Source: Candidatus Saccharimonadota bacterium (GTDB taxonomy: Bacteria; Patescibacteriota; Saccharimonadia; Saccharimonadales; JAGQNJ01). Taken from it: a stretch of DNA of 14,641 nt. The position numbers and the translations under genes are program-made. The DNA lies in the NCBI GenBank assembly GCA_020428115.1, contig JAGQNJ010000017.1, forward strand, positions 1 to 14,641. The letters are read 5' to 3'. The notes below the pieces were generated by a model. That model worked only from the letters and a program-made list of their open reading frames with translations, was not told where the DNA came from and ran no database searches. Shown in pieces: positions 1 through 6,722 of the stretch (positions are counted from its first letter, which is position 1; the number at the start of each line of letters is the position of its first letter).

Positions 1-1833
1 GGTGTCGGCTGGTTTACGCATATCGAAAAGGTGATTGAATACCATCAGCAAAAGCGGAGTTTCGGGGGAATCGGGCGTGATCTAAGTTTTGGGTGGGCAC
101 CACTACTTAACCAGGTTGGGTTTAATCTCACGGAGAGTATCGAACATGGTGGCGTATTGCAACGGGTAATAGGCGGGCACCAGGACTCAATTAATCAACT
201 CGTGCATCTTATGGGCGACCCAGGTAGGCATAACGCTGTGCTGGTTGGTCCTGTCGGCGTTGGTAAGACCACTATTGCATATGCGTTTGCGCAAAAACTC
301 GTCGAGGATCGCAAATCTATCCCTGCAGATCTACGCTTTCACCAGGTCGTTACCTTAGATGCGGCCAACTTAATCGCCAATGCCAAGGGCCGAGGCCAGC
401 TCGAAGAATTACTTATACATGTGTTCAACGAAGCCATTGCTGCCAAAAACGTTATCTTGTTTTTGGACGAAGCCCAGCTGTTCCTCAAGGACGGCACGGG
501 TTCTGTAGATTTGTCTAACATTCTGCTGCCTGTTGTGCAGGGTGGTGCGCTTCGAATCATCCTATCTCTCAATGACCAGGAGTGGCTCAAGCTCAGTCAA
601 ACTAATCCTGGATTTACTCAACAGTTGAATCGAGTCGCGGTTCGACCTCTTGATGAAGCAGATGTGTTTAGGGTCATGGAGGATCAGATCCTATTCCTAG
701 AAGCTCGGCACAAAGTTGTATACATGCAACAATCTCTCAAGGAAGCGTATCGTTTGGCGGATAGATTTATTCATGAGCAAGCTTTCCCAGGCAAGGCAAT
801 CAAACTGCTTGAAGCAGCAGCAGGATTTGCTGAACAAGAGCATTTCATTACTGCGGTATCGGTACAGCAGGCTGTAGAGAAGACATTTGATGTTCGGGTA
901 CAAACAGCCGATAGCGTACAAGAAAAGGACACGCTGCTTAATCTTGAACAGCGTATCCATGAACGTATGATCAACCAATCACGTGCCGTCAAACTAGTTA
1001 GTGATGCGCTGCGGCGTGCGCGAGCAGGGGTACGGAACGAAAACAAACCAATCGGAACATTCTTGTTTCTTGGCCCGACGGGTGTAGGTAAAACAGAGCT
1101 GTCCAAATCGCTTGCTGCAGTCTATTTTGGTGGTGAAGACAGATTGATTAGGTTAGATCTCAACGAGTTCTCGGGGGCGAATGATAGCAGTCGGCTACTG
1201 GCAGTTGGCGGGCAGGATCCGTATAGCCTGTGTGCACAAATCGCAAAACAGCCCTTTAGCGTTGTATTACTGGATGAGATAGAGAAGGCTCACCCGAATG
1301 TACTCAACCTGTTGCTGCAAATGCTTGACGAGGGGGTGCTGCGCGACAGCGAAAACAAACCAATAAGCTTCAAGGACGCAATCATTATTGCGACCAGCAA
1401 CGCGGGTGCGGACAAGATTCGTGCACACATTGATCGTGGCGAGCAATTGGAGCAATTCGAACAAGCCTTTACGGATGAGCTTATTAATTCAAACATTTTC
1501 AGGCCAGAATTTCTGAACCGCTTTGATGAAATAGTTCTGTTCAGGCCACTCAACCAAGAGGAATTAATGCAGGTGGTTGATCTACTCATGGCTAGTCTTA
1601 ACAAAACTCTGGCTCAGCGCAAAGTTAGTGTTAGCCTAACGCCAGCAGCCAAGCAACTACTAGTACAAAACGGTTACGATCCACGGCTCGGTGCGCGTCC
1701 ACTTCGCCGAACCGTACAGCGAACTGTAGAAAACGTCGTATCACAAAAGCTTCTAGCAGGGCAAATTATGCCCGGCCAAACTCTGCAGCTCGATGCCCCA
1801 GAGCTCCAAGCTGCACTAACAGAACGACAGTAA
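1..1833 (+). CDS. Clp/Hsp100-type AAA+ ATPase, 5'-truncated by the window
   Basis: ATP-dependent unfoldase of the ClpA/ClpB/ClpC class. The reading frame is open to the first base of the window, so the gene begins upstream; the GTG at 31 is probably not the start. Residues below count from that GTG. The first AAA domain has Walker A GPVGVGKTT (Lys79) and Walker B ILFLDEAQ (Asp146-Glu147). The second has GPTGVGKTE (Lys354), VVLLDEIEKA (Asp415-Glu416), sensor-1 IIATSNAG, arginine-finger region FLNRFDEI (Arg497) and the Clp C-terminal GYDPRLGARPLRR (sensor-2 Arg556). The linker between the two AAA domains is too short for a full ClpB middle coiled coil, so disaggregase activity is not implied. 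No ClpP-binding loop was identified. A weak hairpin terminator follows. The family call is secure; the subfamily and partner are not. Confidence 0.93.
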   Translation, partial: GVGWFTHIEKVIEYHQQKRSFGGIGRDLSFGWAPLLNQVGFNLTESIEHGGVLQRVIGGHQDSINQLVHLMGDPGRHNAVLVGPVGVGKTTIAYAFAQKLVEDRKSIPADLRFHQVVTLDAANLIANAKGRGQLEELLIHVFNEAIAAKNVILFLDEAQLFLKDGTGSVDLSNILLPVVQGGALRIILSLNDQEWLKLSQTNPGFTQQLNRVAVRPLDEADVFRVMEDQILFLEARHKVVYMQQSLKEAYRLADRFIHEQAFPGKAIKLLEAAAGFAEQEHFITAVSVQQAVEKTFDVRVQTADSVQEKDTLLNLEQRIHERMINQSRAVKLVSDALRRARAGVRNENKPIGTFLFLGPTGVGKTELSKSLAAVYFGGEDRLIRLDLNEFSGANDSSRLLAVGGQDPYSLCAQIAKQPFSVVLLDEIEKAHPNVLNLLLQMLDEGVLRDSENKPISFKDAIIIATSNAGADKIRAHIDRGEQLEQFEQAFTDELINSNIFRPEFLNRFDEIVLFRPLNQEELMQVVDLLMASLNKTLAQRKVSVSLTPAAKQLLVQNGYDPRLGARPLRRTVQRTVENVVSQKLLAGQIMPGQTLQLDAPELQAALTERQ

Positions 1834-1841
1834 TATAAAAA

Positions 1842-1868
1842 CCACCAAGTTATGGTGGCTTGATATTT
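1842..1868 (+). terminator. Weak hairpin terminator after the Clp gene
   Basis: CCACCA (1842-1847) pairs with TGGTGG (1853-1858) around a 5-nt loop and is followed by a short T-rich tract. It lies between the Clp gene and the convergent tRNA pair and may serve both strands. Confidence 0.5.
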
Positions 1869-1872
1869 TACC

Positions 1873-1949
1873 TGGTACCCCGGGTAGGATTCGAACCCAC
1901 GACCTTGACGTTAGAACCGTCCTGCTCTATCCAGCTGAGCTACCGGGGC
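1873..1949 (-). tRNA. tRNA-Arg (anticodon UCU)
   Basis: Full cloverleaf on the minus strand. The acceptor stem GCCCCGG pairs with CCGGGGT (G1-U72 wobble). D stem is GCTC/GAGC, the anticodon loop GTTCTAA reads UCU, the T-loop is TTCGAAT, and the CCA end is encoded at 1873-1875. The anticodon stem has a G27-A43 mismatch at its base and an unusual G32. It lies 4 nt after tRNA-Gly in the same orientation, so the two are probably co-transcribed. Confidence 0.93.
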
Positions 1950-1953
1950 AAAT

Positions 1954-2028
1954 TGGTGCGGGTGGAGAGAATCGAACTCTCGTCCCTAGCTTGGAAGGCT
2001 AGTATATTAGCCACTATACGACACCCGC
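1954..2028 (-). tRNA. tRNA-Gly (anticodon UCC)
   Basis: Cloverleaf on the minus strand. The acceptor stem GCGGGTG pairs with CACCCGC, the anticodon stem-loop TAGC-CTTCCAA-GCTA reads UCC, the T arm is GAGAGTTCGATTCTCTC, and the CCA end is encoded at 1954-1956. It is the first gene of a two-tRNA unit. Confidence 0.95.
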
Positions 2029-2041
2029 AACAACGTATTGC

Positions 2042-2050
2042 ATTATAGCA
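2042..2050 (-). promoter_or_regulatory. Extended -10 promoter of the tRNA-Gly/tRNA-Arg unit
   Basis: The minus strand reads TGC-TATAAT (hexamer 2047-2042), an extended -10 box about 13 nt before the tRNA-Gly 5' end. No good -35 is visible. Confidence 0.6.
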
Positions 2051-2084
2051 AACGTCTCTCTGTTTGAGCCAAAGTTTGTGCTAG

Positions 2085-2852
2085 TTAGCAGCCCTGAGGC
2101 ATCTCGCCAAATGGTGTGAGCACCATAGACTTAACACCACCATCGCTTGAGCTACCAAGGATAAACCAGAGACTATTACCCGTTTCAGGGAAGGCGGTTA
2201 ATTCGTAGCCAAGCCCCCCGTTCGGCAGATCGTTATGAAACACGAGTTGCCCTGCATCGTAAAAGCTCTTGTAGTAACCTCGGGTCAGCTCGTCTGGCTT
2301 GCTGCCAATTTTTGCACCCGACAGTGTTTGATAGGTAACTCCGTCTTCCCAGATACCAATCTGTTCAACATGCTCGTTATCATCAAAATCGACTGTGACC
2401 CCACCTGGCTCGCCTGTATTAACTCGCATAGAATCACCACAGCTCTGTTGGAATGAGAGGCCACTTGCAAGTATCTCTTCACGAGACATGCCCATTGTAA
2501 CGGTACCAAACCCGTACATATCGATGATATTTGGGTCTCTAGCTGGTTCTATTTCTGTAGTTTCTGGTGTGGCCGTTGTAGCAGGTTCGGCTGTTGTGCT
2601 GGTTGTAGAGGGTACGGTTTCAACTACTGTTGTACTGGTAGTGCCCGCTGTTCCCTCGGTCACGATAGTTGTACCAGATTCCACAGTAGTAACTGAGGTG
2701 CCTGTGTCAATTTGAGTAGAAGGCTCCTGATCGGGGCTACATGCACAGCCAGCAGCAGCGAGTAGTACTGAGCCTGCTAGTGCGGCTTCGCGAAGATGCA
2801 GTCGCTCTGCAATTCGCATAGCAAGGGTTTCATGATTTGTTGTTGCGTCCAA
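2085..2852 (-). CDS. Thr-rich secreted lipoprotein, unknown function
   Basis: Predicted surface lipoprotein of 255 residues. A signal-peptide-like stretch (about 23-35) ends in LAAAGC, making Cys36 the likely lipidated residue. Residues 45-105 form a low-complexity Thr/Ser/Glu/Pro linker, as is common in wall-spanning lipoproteins. The folded C-terminal part (about 110-255) contains GFGTVTMGMSREEI, a pattern seen in small secreted repeat domains, plus Cys138 and a terminal Cys255 that could form a disulfide. The TTG start is chosen because AGGAG (2860-2864) lies 7 nt upstream. An ATG at 2819 would give a more typical signal peptide and is the alternative. A strong promoter lies upstream. No specific function can be assigned. 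Confidence 0.8.
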   Translation of the reverse strand: MDATTNHETLAMRIAERLHLREAALAGSVLLAAAGCACSPDQEPSTQIDTGTSVTTVESGTTIVTEGTAGTTSTTVVETVPSTTSTTAEPATTATPETTEIEPARDPNIIDMYGFGTVTMGMSREEILASGLSFQQSCGDSMRVNTGEPGGVTVDFDDNEHVEQIGIWEDGVTYQTLSGAKIGSKPDELTRGYYKSFYDAGQLVFHNDLPNGGLGYELTAFPETGNSLWFILGSSSDGGVKSMVLTPFGEMPQGC

Positions 2853-2903
2853 TTTTGTACTCCTAATTCAACCATAGCACACCAGTTGTTGATGTGTATA
2901 CGT

Positions 2904-2932
2904 ATAATACTACAAAATGTAATTTATGTCAA
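2904..2932 (-). promoter_or_regulatory. Consensus sigma-70-type promoter of the lipoprotein gene
   Basis: On the minus strand TTGACA (2932-2927), a 17-nt spacer and TATTAT (2909-2904) match the bacterial consensus closely. It leaves a leader of roughly 45 nt, which includes the AGGAG ribosome-binding site. Confidence 0.8.
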
Positions 2933-2942
2933 TATTTCTTGC

Positions 2943-2971
2943 TTGAAAACTTCTGTTAAACCCCTTATAAT
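2943..2971 (+). promoter_or_regulatory. Strong promoter driving the tRNA-His locus
   Basis: TTGAAA (2943-2948), a 17-nt spacer and TATAAT (2966-2971). The predicted transcript start is about 2978, just before the broken tRNA-His copy at 2984. No comparable promoter lies directly before the intact tRNA-His, so this one probably transcribes both. Confidence 0.75.
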
Positions 2972-2983
2972 GCTCTCGTCATG

Positions 2984-3010
2984 GTGTCTGTAGCGTAGCT
3001 GGCCAAGGCG
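2984..3010 (+). pseudogene. Broken 5' copy of tRNA-His (acceptor and D arm only)
   Basis: GTGTCTGTAGCGTAGCTGG and the following bases match the first part of the intact tRNA-His at 3110 with a few substitutions, through the D arm. The sequence then diverges. The next stretch holds a small hairpin, CGGTT with AACCG (around 3014-3034), and the palindrome GCGTACGC, with no anticodon arm. The acceptor strand could still pair with the downstream duplicated 3' end, with one G-U. Confidence 0.7.
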
Positions 3011-3108
3011 AAGCCGGTTCATAGAAAATCAACCGTGCGTACGCTTTAACCATGGCAAGTAACAGCTTTTGTAAAGGTTGTACTAAATATTAACAATGTG
3101 ACTTTCGT

Positions 3109-3186
3109 GGTGCCTGTAGCTTAGCTGGTTAAAGCGTCGGGTTGTGGTTCCGAAGATCGAGGGTTCAAATCCCTTCAGGCACCCCA
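3109..3186 (+). tRNA. tRNA-His (anticodon GUG)
   Basis: The acceptor GTGCCTG (3110-3116) pairs with CAGGCAC (3176-3182). G3109 supplies the His-specific G-1 opposite discriminator C73 (3183). The anticodon loop TTGTGGT reads GUG, the T-loop is TTCAAAT, and CCA is encoded at 3184-3186. A broken 5' copy lies upstream, and its 3' part is duplicated 188 bp downstream. Confidence 0.95.
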
Positions 3187-3236
3187 GATTGTACTATCCT
3201 GATTCGCTCAGGATATTTTAATGCCTTTTGATTTAT
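3166..3236 (+). repeat. 71-bp direct repeat, copy 1 (tRNA-His 3' end plus terminator)
   Basis: Identical over 71 bp to 3354-3424. It starts inside the T-loop (C56/A57), runs through the acceptor 3' strand and CCA, and includes the downstream terminator. Confidence 0.95.
3195..3220 (+). terminator. Intrinsic terminator of tRNA-His
   Basis: ATCCTGA (3196-3202) pairs perfectly with TCAGGAT (3208-3214) around TTCGC, and ATTTTA follows. The same hairpin recurs at 3383-3408 in the second repeat copy. Confidence 0.8.
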
Positions 3237-3353
3237 TCATGTTTGAACCCTCGATCTGGTCGAGGGTGAGAAGTGCCTGTGGCACTTCGCAAGAGAATGT
3301 TCCGATGCAAGCTGTGCTTGCAATTGCGAACTTCTGGGGTCGCGGGACGTGAC
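3237..3353 (+). other. Structured 117-bp insert between tRNA-His 3' ends
   Basis: Non-coding and dense in hairpins. 3242-3257 is an exact 16-nt inverted copy of the tRNA-His T-arm region (3154-3169). It folds as ACCCTCGA (3247-3254) with TCGAGGGT (3260-3267). Then come GAAGTGCC-TGT-GGCACTTC, GCAAGC-TGT-GCTTGC inside a GTTC/GAAC clamp, and a closing hairpin GGTCGC (3338-3343) with GTGACC (3349-3354). The closing hairpin abuts the T-loop 3' half. A very similar hairpin closes the insert at 12140-12173. Confidence 0.75.
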
Positions 3354-3424
3354 CAAATCCCTTCAGGCACCCCAGATTGTACTATCCTGATTCGCTCAGG
3401 ATATTTTAATGCCTTTTGATTTAT
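3354..3424 (+). repeat. 71-bp direct repeat, copy 2 (orphan tRNA-His 3' end)
   Basis: Perfect copy of 3166-3236 containing only the T-loop 3' half, acceptor 3' strand, CCA and terminator. Without a 5' half next to it, it cannot form a tRNA by itself. It resembles the remnant attachment site left when an element integrates in the 3' end of a tRNA gene. Confidence 0.9.
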
Positions 3425-3456
3425 ATTCTTGACTAAACTGGTGTATGCTTAAGCAT

Positions 3457-3732
3457 ATGAAAGTTCTTAAGGTTGTAGCTATTGTATACGCGAGTATCTG
3501 TCTTGTACTGACGGGGTTATTCACACTTCTCGCGATTATGGTCGGCCAAGCACCCTTTGACCAGTTGCTTGTCCTTGGCGGCATTATTACATGCAACATC
3601 TATGCGATTGCCATGCTCGGGGGCAAACAGACCCAAACACAAACGAACTATCGCAAGGGAATCATCGCAATTGCTATTGGTACAGTACTCATCGCGCTGT
3701 ACGTAGTGTTTGAGACGCAGTGGCTCGGCTAA
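3457..3732 (+). CDS. Small integral membrane protein, unknown function
   Basis: Encodes 91 residues from ATG 3457, starting MKVLKVVAIVYASICLVLTG. Three hydrophobic segments are visible: about residues 3-28, 36-55 and 68-85. A short polar Gln/Thr-rich loop (KQTQTQTNYRKG) lies between the second and third. No catalytic motif is visible. An in-frame ATG at 3445 would add four residues. The later start is preferred because TATGCT (3444-3449) sits 7 nt before it, the same -10-to-start spacing seen in many neighbours; there is no Shine-Dalgarno site. The gene converges on HTH-murA and the two stop codons overlap by 4 bp. Confidence 0.7.
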   Translation: MKVLKVVAIVYASICLVLTGLFTLLAIMVGQAPFDQLLVLGGIITCNIYAIAMLGGKQTQTQTNYRKGIIAIAIGTVLIALYVVFETQWLG

Positions 3733-5261
3733 AGCTCGTGCATGATGCTAATGCGTGCGCCGAGTGAGTTTAGGCGTTCTGCCAGATCTTCGTAACCTCG
3801 ATTAATGGTGTATACATTTCGAAGCATGGATGTTCCCTGGGCTGCCATCATACCGATCAGTAAGATAACGGCAGGCCTAATACCACTTGGGCTAACCACA
3901 TCTGCAGATTTGAAGCGAGTTGGCCCATCGACATAGACGCGGTGCGGGTCAGCAAGCTCGATTTTGACTCCAATTTTCTTGAGTTCTGTGTACATAAGAG
4001 CGCGATCTTCGTAAATCCAATCGTGTATAAGTGTGCGACCGTGTGCAACAGCGGCAATGGGCACAAAATAAGGCAAATGATCAATGTTAAGGCCAGGATA
4101 TACACTGGGGTGGATCTTTTCTTTGGGTGCAACCAGCATATTGTACTTGTGTATTGTTAGGTCCACGAGGTCAGTCTGGCCGTTATCGGCTTTGTACCTG
4201 GGAGTTTCGTCGTATTTGAGGCCCATTTTTTCTAGTTTGAGGAGTTCAAGCTGAAGAAACTCTATCGGGACACGCTTGATAGTGATGTGCGAGTTTGTTG
4301 TTACCGCCGCCGCAATAAATGTCATGGCCTCTACAGGATCCTCGGCTGGGGAATAGGACACGTTCTTTTTGATATGTTTGATGCCACGAATGCGCAGACA
4401 ACTCGTGCCGATGCCGTCAATCTTGACACCGAGGCGCTTCAAGAAGAAGCAAAGATCCTGCACCATATAGTTGGCACTGGCCATCTTGATGATGGTTTCG
4501 CCCTCAGTTCGCGCAGCAGCCATGATGATGTTTTCTGTTGTGGTGTCCCCTGATTCGTAAAGCACGACAGGGCGCTTGGGGTGTGTCGGTGTCGAGCTTA
4601 TCTCGTAGTGGTTGCTTTTGGTAGCTACCTGTACGCCAAATTCTTCTAGCCCGTAGAGGTGGGGAAGGACAGTGCGCTTACCAAGCTCGCAGCCACCTGC
4701 AAACGGAATACTAAAGGAGCGGAACTGGTGCATGAGGGGTCCCATGAACATAATGACGCTACGCGTCCGCTTGGCGGCAGCTTTGTTCATTTTGGCAATT
4801 TGTAATTTTTGTGGCGGTTTTATCTCCAAATTATTTTCGCCTTGCCATTTGACGCTAACACCAATGCTTCGCAGTACTTCGATGAGCCGATTGACTTCCT
4901 CGATACGTGGAATCTTTTTGAGGCGAGTAGTACCGCTGTTGAGCAAACTGGCACAAAGTAGCGCCACGGCGGCGTTTTTGCTGGTCTTGAGGCTAACGGA
5001 ACCTTTGAGTTCGTGGCCGCCCTCGATGCGGAGGTTTATTGCACCTTCAGAAATGCTAATGAGGGGTTTATTAAGAACATCACTTATTCGGCCGAGCATA
5101 TCCAGGCTGAGGTTTTGCTTGCCGTGTTCGATACGGTTGACAGCAGACTGACTAGTGTTTAGTTGTTTGGCAAATTCGGCTTGGGTAAGTCCCCTCTCTT
5201 GTCGTATCTGATAAATAAGATTGCCGATTTTTTCGTTGGTATTTTGCATAAGCCTAGACAT
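3729..5261 (-). CDS. murA: UDP-GlcNAc 1-carboxyvinyltransferase (MurA) with N-terminal XRE-type HTH domain
   Basis: MurA transfers enolpyruvate from PEP to UDP-GlcNAc, the first committed cytoplasmic step of peptidoglycan synthesis. Residues 10-70 form a Cro/C1-type helix-turn-helix (IRQERGLTQAEFAKQL, TSQSAVNRIEHGK). Residues 75-510 are the EPSP-synthase fold. Visible active-site equivalents to the E. coli enzyme are Lys95-Asn96 (KTSKNAAV), Cys191 (FAGGCELGKR, the Cys115 site, so fosfomycin-sensitive type), Arg196, Asp394 and Arg488 (INRGYEDL). At 510 residues it is about 90 longer than ordinary MurA, and the fusion explains the excess. The first ATG (5261) lies inside the TATAAT box, so Met5 at 5249 is probably the real start. 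A stand-alone murB lies 1.5 kb away. Whether the HTH binds DNA is unknown. Confidence 0.93.
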   Translation of the reverse strand: MSRLMQNTNEKIGNLIYQIRQERGLTQAEFAKQLNTSQSAVNRIEHGKQNLSLDMLGRISDVLNKPLISISEGAINLRIEGGHELKGSVSLKTSKNAAVALLCASLLNSGTTRLKKIPRIEEVNRLIEVLRSIGVSVKWQGENNLEIKPPQKLQIAKMNKAAAKRTRSVIMFMGPLMHQFRSFSIPFAGGCELGKRTVLPHLYGLEEFGVQVATKSNHYEISSTPTHPKRPVVLYESGDTTTENIIMAAARTEGETIIKMASANYMVQDLCFFLKRLGVKIDGIGTSCLRIRGIKHIKKNVSYSPAEDPVEAMTFIAAAVTTNSHITIKRVPIEFLQLELLKLEKMGLKYDETPRYKADNGQTDLVDLTIHKYNMLVAPKEKIHPSVYPGLNIDHLPYFVPIAAVAHGRTLIHDWIYEDRALMYTELKKIGVKIELADPHRVYVDGPTRFKSADVVSPSGIRPAVILLIGMMAAQGTSMLRNVYTINRGYEDLAERLNSLGARISIMHEL

Positions 5262-5268
5262 TATACCA
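5260..5268 (-). promoter_or_regulatory. Extended -10 promoter of HTH-murA
   Basis: The minus strand reads TGG-TATAAT with the hexamer at 5265-5260. The ATG at 5261 overlaps this box, which argues for initiation at the ATG at 5249, about 10 nt downstream of the hexamer, with almost no leader. Confidence 0.65.
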
Positions 5269-5348
5269 CCACACGAATAAAATCACGATAAATACAGCAA
5301 ATGAGCTTGATTACCGCAAAACCAATATGTGCACCGATGTTTGTGGCC

Positions 5349-5362
5349 GTGGAACTTTCCAC
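5349..5362 (+). promoter_or_regulatory. Inverted repeat between divergent murA and glyA
   Basis: GTGGAA-CT-TTCCAC is a perfect 6+6 inverted repeat about 85 bp upstream of the murA start and 83 bp upstream of glyA. It could be an operator for an HTH protein, but nothing shows binding. Confidence 0.35.
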
Positions 5363-5444
5363 AGGACTTATAAATCAAGTACAATACAGGTATGATCTGA
5401 GGGAAAATCTACACGCGACCGTAAATGTAACAGAGGTATGTATT

Positions 5445-6722
5445 ATGCACGATAAACTAGTAGCAAAATTGATTAAGGCAGAAGAAACACGTCAGCACGA
5501 GGGTTTGGAGCTGATTCCATCAGAAAATTACGTAAGCAGTGATGTTCTAAGGGCAAATGGAAGTATATTTACCAATAAGTACTCCGAGGGCTACCCTGGC
5601 AAACGATATTACGGTGGCCAGGAGAATACAGACCAGATTGAGCAACTTGCAATTGATCGAGCAAAGGCTATTTTTGGCTCCGATCATGCCAATGTTCAAC
5701 CGCATTCGGGGGCGCCTGGAAATATCGCTGTGTACCAAGCCTGGCTTGAGCCTGGCGATACTGTTATGGCGATGAAACTTGATCACGGCGGCCACCTTAC
5801 GCACGGACACCCAATAACCAGCAGTGCCAAGTTGTATAACTTTGTTCGATACGGTATCAAAGACGTAGAAACAGGGGAAATCGACTATGACGCCATGCTC
5901 GAGACCGCCAAAAAAACCAAACCTAAGATAATCTTGGCAGGCTTTTCGGGCTATCCAAGAAACCTGGATTATGCCAAATTTGCCGAGATTGGTAAGCAAG
6001 TAGACGCCGTCCTGATGGCAGACATGGCGCACATTGCCGGGCTTATTGCTGGTGGCGTATCGCCAAATCCCTTTGACTTTGGGTTTCATATTATGACAAC
6101 GACAACCCACAAGACTCTACGCGGACCGCGGAGTGGCATGATACTGAGTCAAGGTACGGTTAGTAATCCACTCAAGGCGCCAGCCAAGACTGTAGAAAAT
6201 CTCCCAACGCTTATTGACCGCGAAGTATTTCCAGGTTTTCAGGGCGGGCCACATATGCAAACAATCGCAGCAAAGGCAGTTGCGTTTGGTGAGGCACAAA
6301 AACCTGCGTTTGCAGCCTATGCCGCACAAGTGGTTGCAAATGCCAAACAACTTGCCAAGGAGTTGATGGCGCGTGGATTTAAACTCGTTACGAACGGCAC
6401 CGATAATCATATGATCATGGTCGACATGCAAACAAGCTTTGGTATCGATGGTCGGGAAGCGCAAGACGTGCTCGATAGCGTTGGGCTTACTGCGAACTGC
6501 AATGCTATACCAAACGATCCAAATCCGCCATTTAGGCCCAGTGGACTTAGGATTGGTACGCCGGCAATTACCACGCGTGGCCTCAAAGAATCAGACATGG
6601 CTTTGATCGCTGAATGGATGCAGGATGCCATCAAAAACAGAGGTGACAGCCAAAAGTTACAGCGCATACACGACACGGTAAAGGAATTTGCTCTAGGATT
6701 CCCTCTACCAAGTGATAGCTAG
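5445..6722 (+). CDS. glyA: Serine hydroxymethyltransferase
   Basis: PLP enzyme that interconverts serine and glycine while charging tetrahydrofolate to 5,10-methylene-THF, in the cytoplasm. 425 residues, the usual bacterial length. Motifs: NKYSEGYPGKRYYGG (44-58), HSGAPGN (87-93), HGGHLTHG (114-121), MADMAHIAGL (191-200, PLP-binding Asp193), TTTTHKTLRGPR with Schiff-base Lys223, and SGLRIGTPA (Arg369, substrate carboxylate). The frame is open upstream to 5301, but the family's N-terminus begins at this ATG, and AGAGG (5432-5436) provides a Shine-Dalgarno. TATGAT (5391-5396) is a possible -10. SGAPGN replaces the SGSQAN common in bacterial GlyA. The 3' end overlaps convergent murB by 4 bp. It links to the DHFR gene at 9708 through folate metabolism. 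Confidence 0.97.
   Translation: MHDKLVAKLIKAEETRQHEGLELIPSENYVSSDVLRANGSIFTNKYSEGYPGKRYYGGQENTDQIEQLAIDRAKAIFGSDHANVQPHSGAPGNIAVYQAWLEPGDTVMAMKLDHGGHLTHGHPITSSAKLYNFVRYGIKDVETGEIDYDAMLETAKKTKPKIILAGFSGYPRNLDYAKFAEIGKQVDAVLMADMAHIAGLIAGGVSPNPFDFGFHIMTTTTHKTLRGPRSGMILSQGTVSNPLKAPAKTVENLPTLIDREVFPGFQGGPHMQTIAAKAVAFGEAQKPAFAAYAAQVVANAKQLAKELMARGFKLVTNGTDNHMIMVDMQTSFGIDGREAQDVLDSVGLTANCNAIPNDPNPPFRPSGLRIGTPAITTRGLKESDMALIAEWMQDAIKNRGDSQKLQRIHDTVKEFALGFPLPSDS

Noticed and set aside
2395..2715. Plus-strand reading frame opposite the lipoprotein
   Set aside because: It is the mirror of the Thr-rich repetitive linker and has no ribosome-binding site or promoter of its own.
2984..3060. A separate functional tRNA before tRNA-His
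   Set aside because: Acceptor and D arm are recognisable, but no anticodon arm or T arm follows, so it is treated as a broken copy.
3166..3424. CRISPR array
   Set aside because: Only two repeat copies of 71 bp exist, the repeat is a tRNA end plus terminator, and no cas gene is present.
5301..5444. N-terminal extension of GlyA
   Set aside because: The frame is open, but the sequence is unlike GlyA, and a Shine-Dalgarno site precedes the ATG at 5445.
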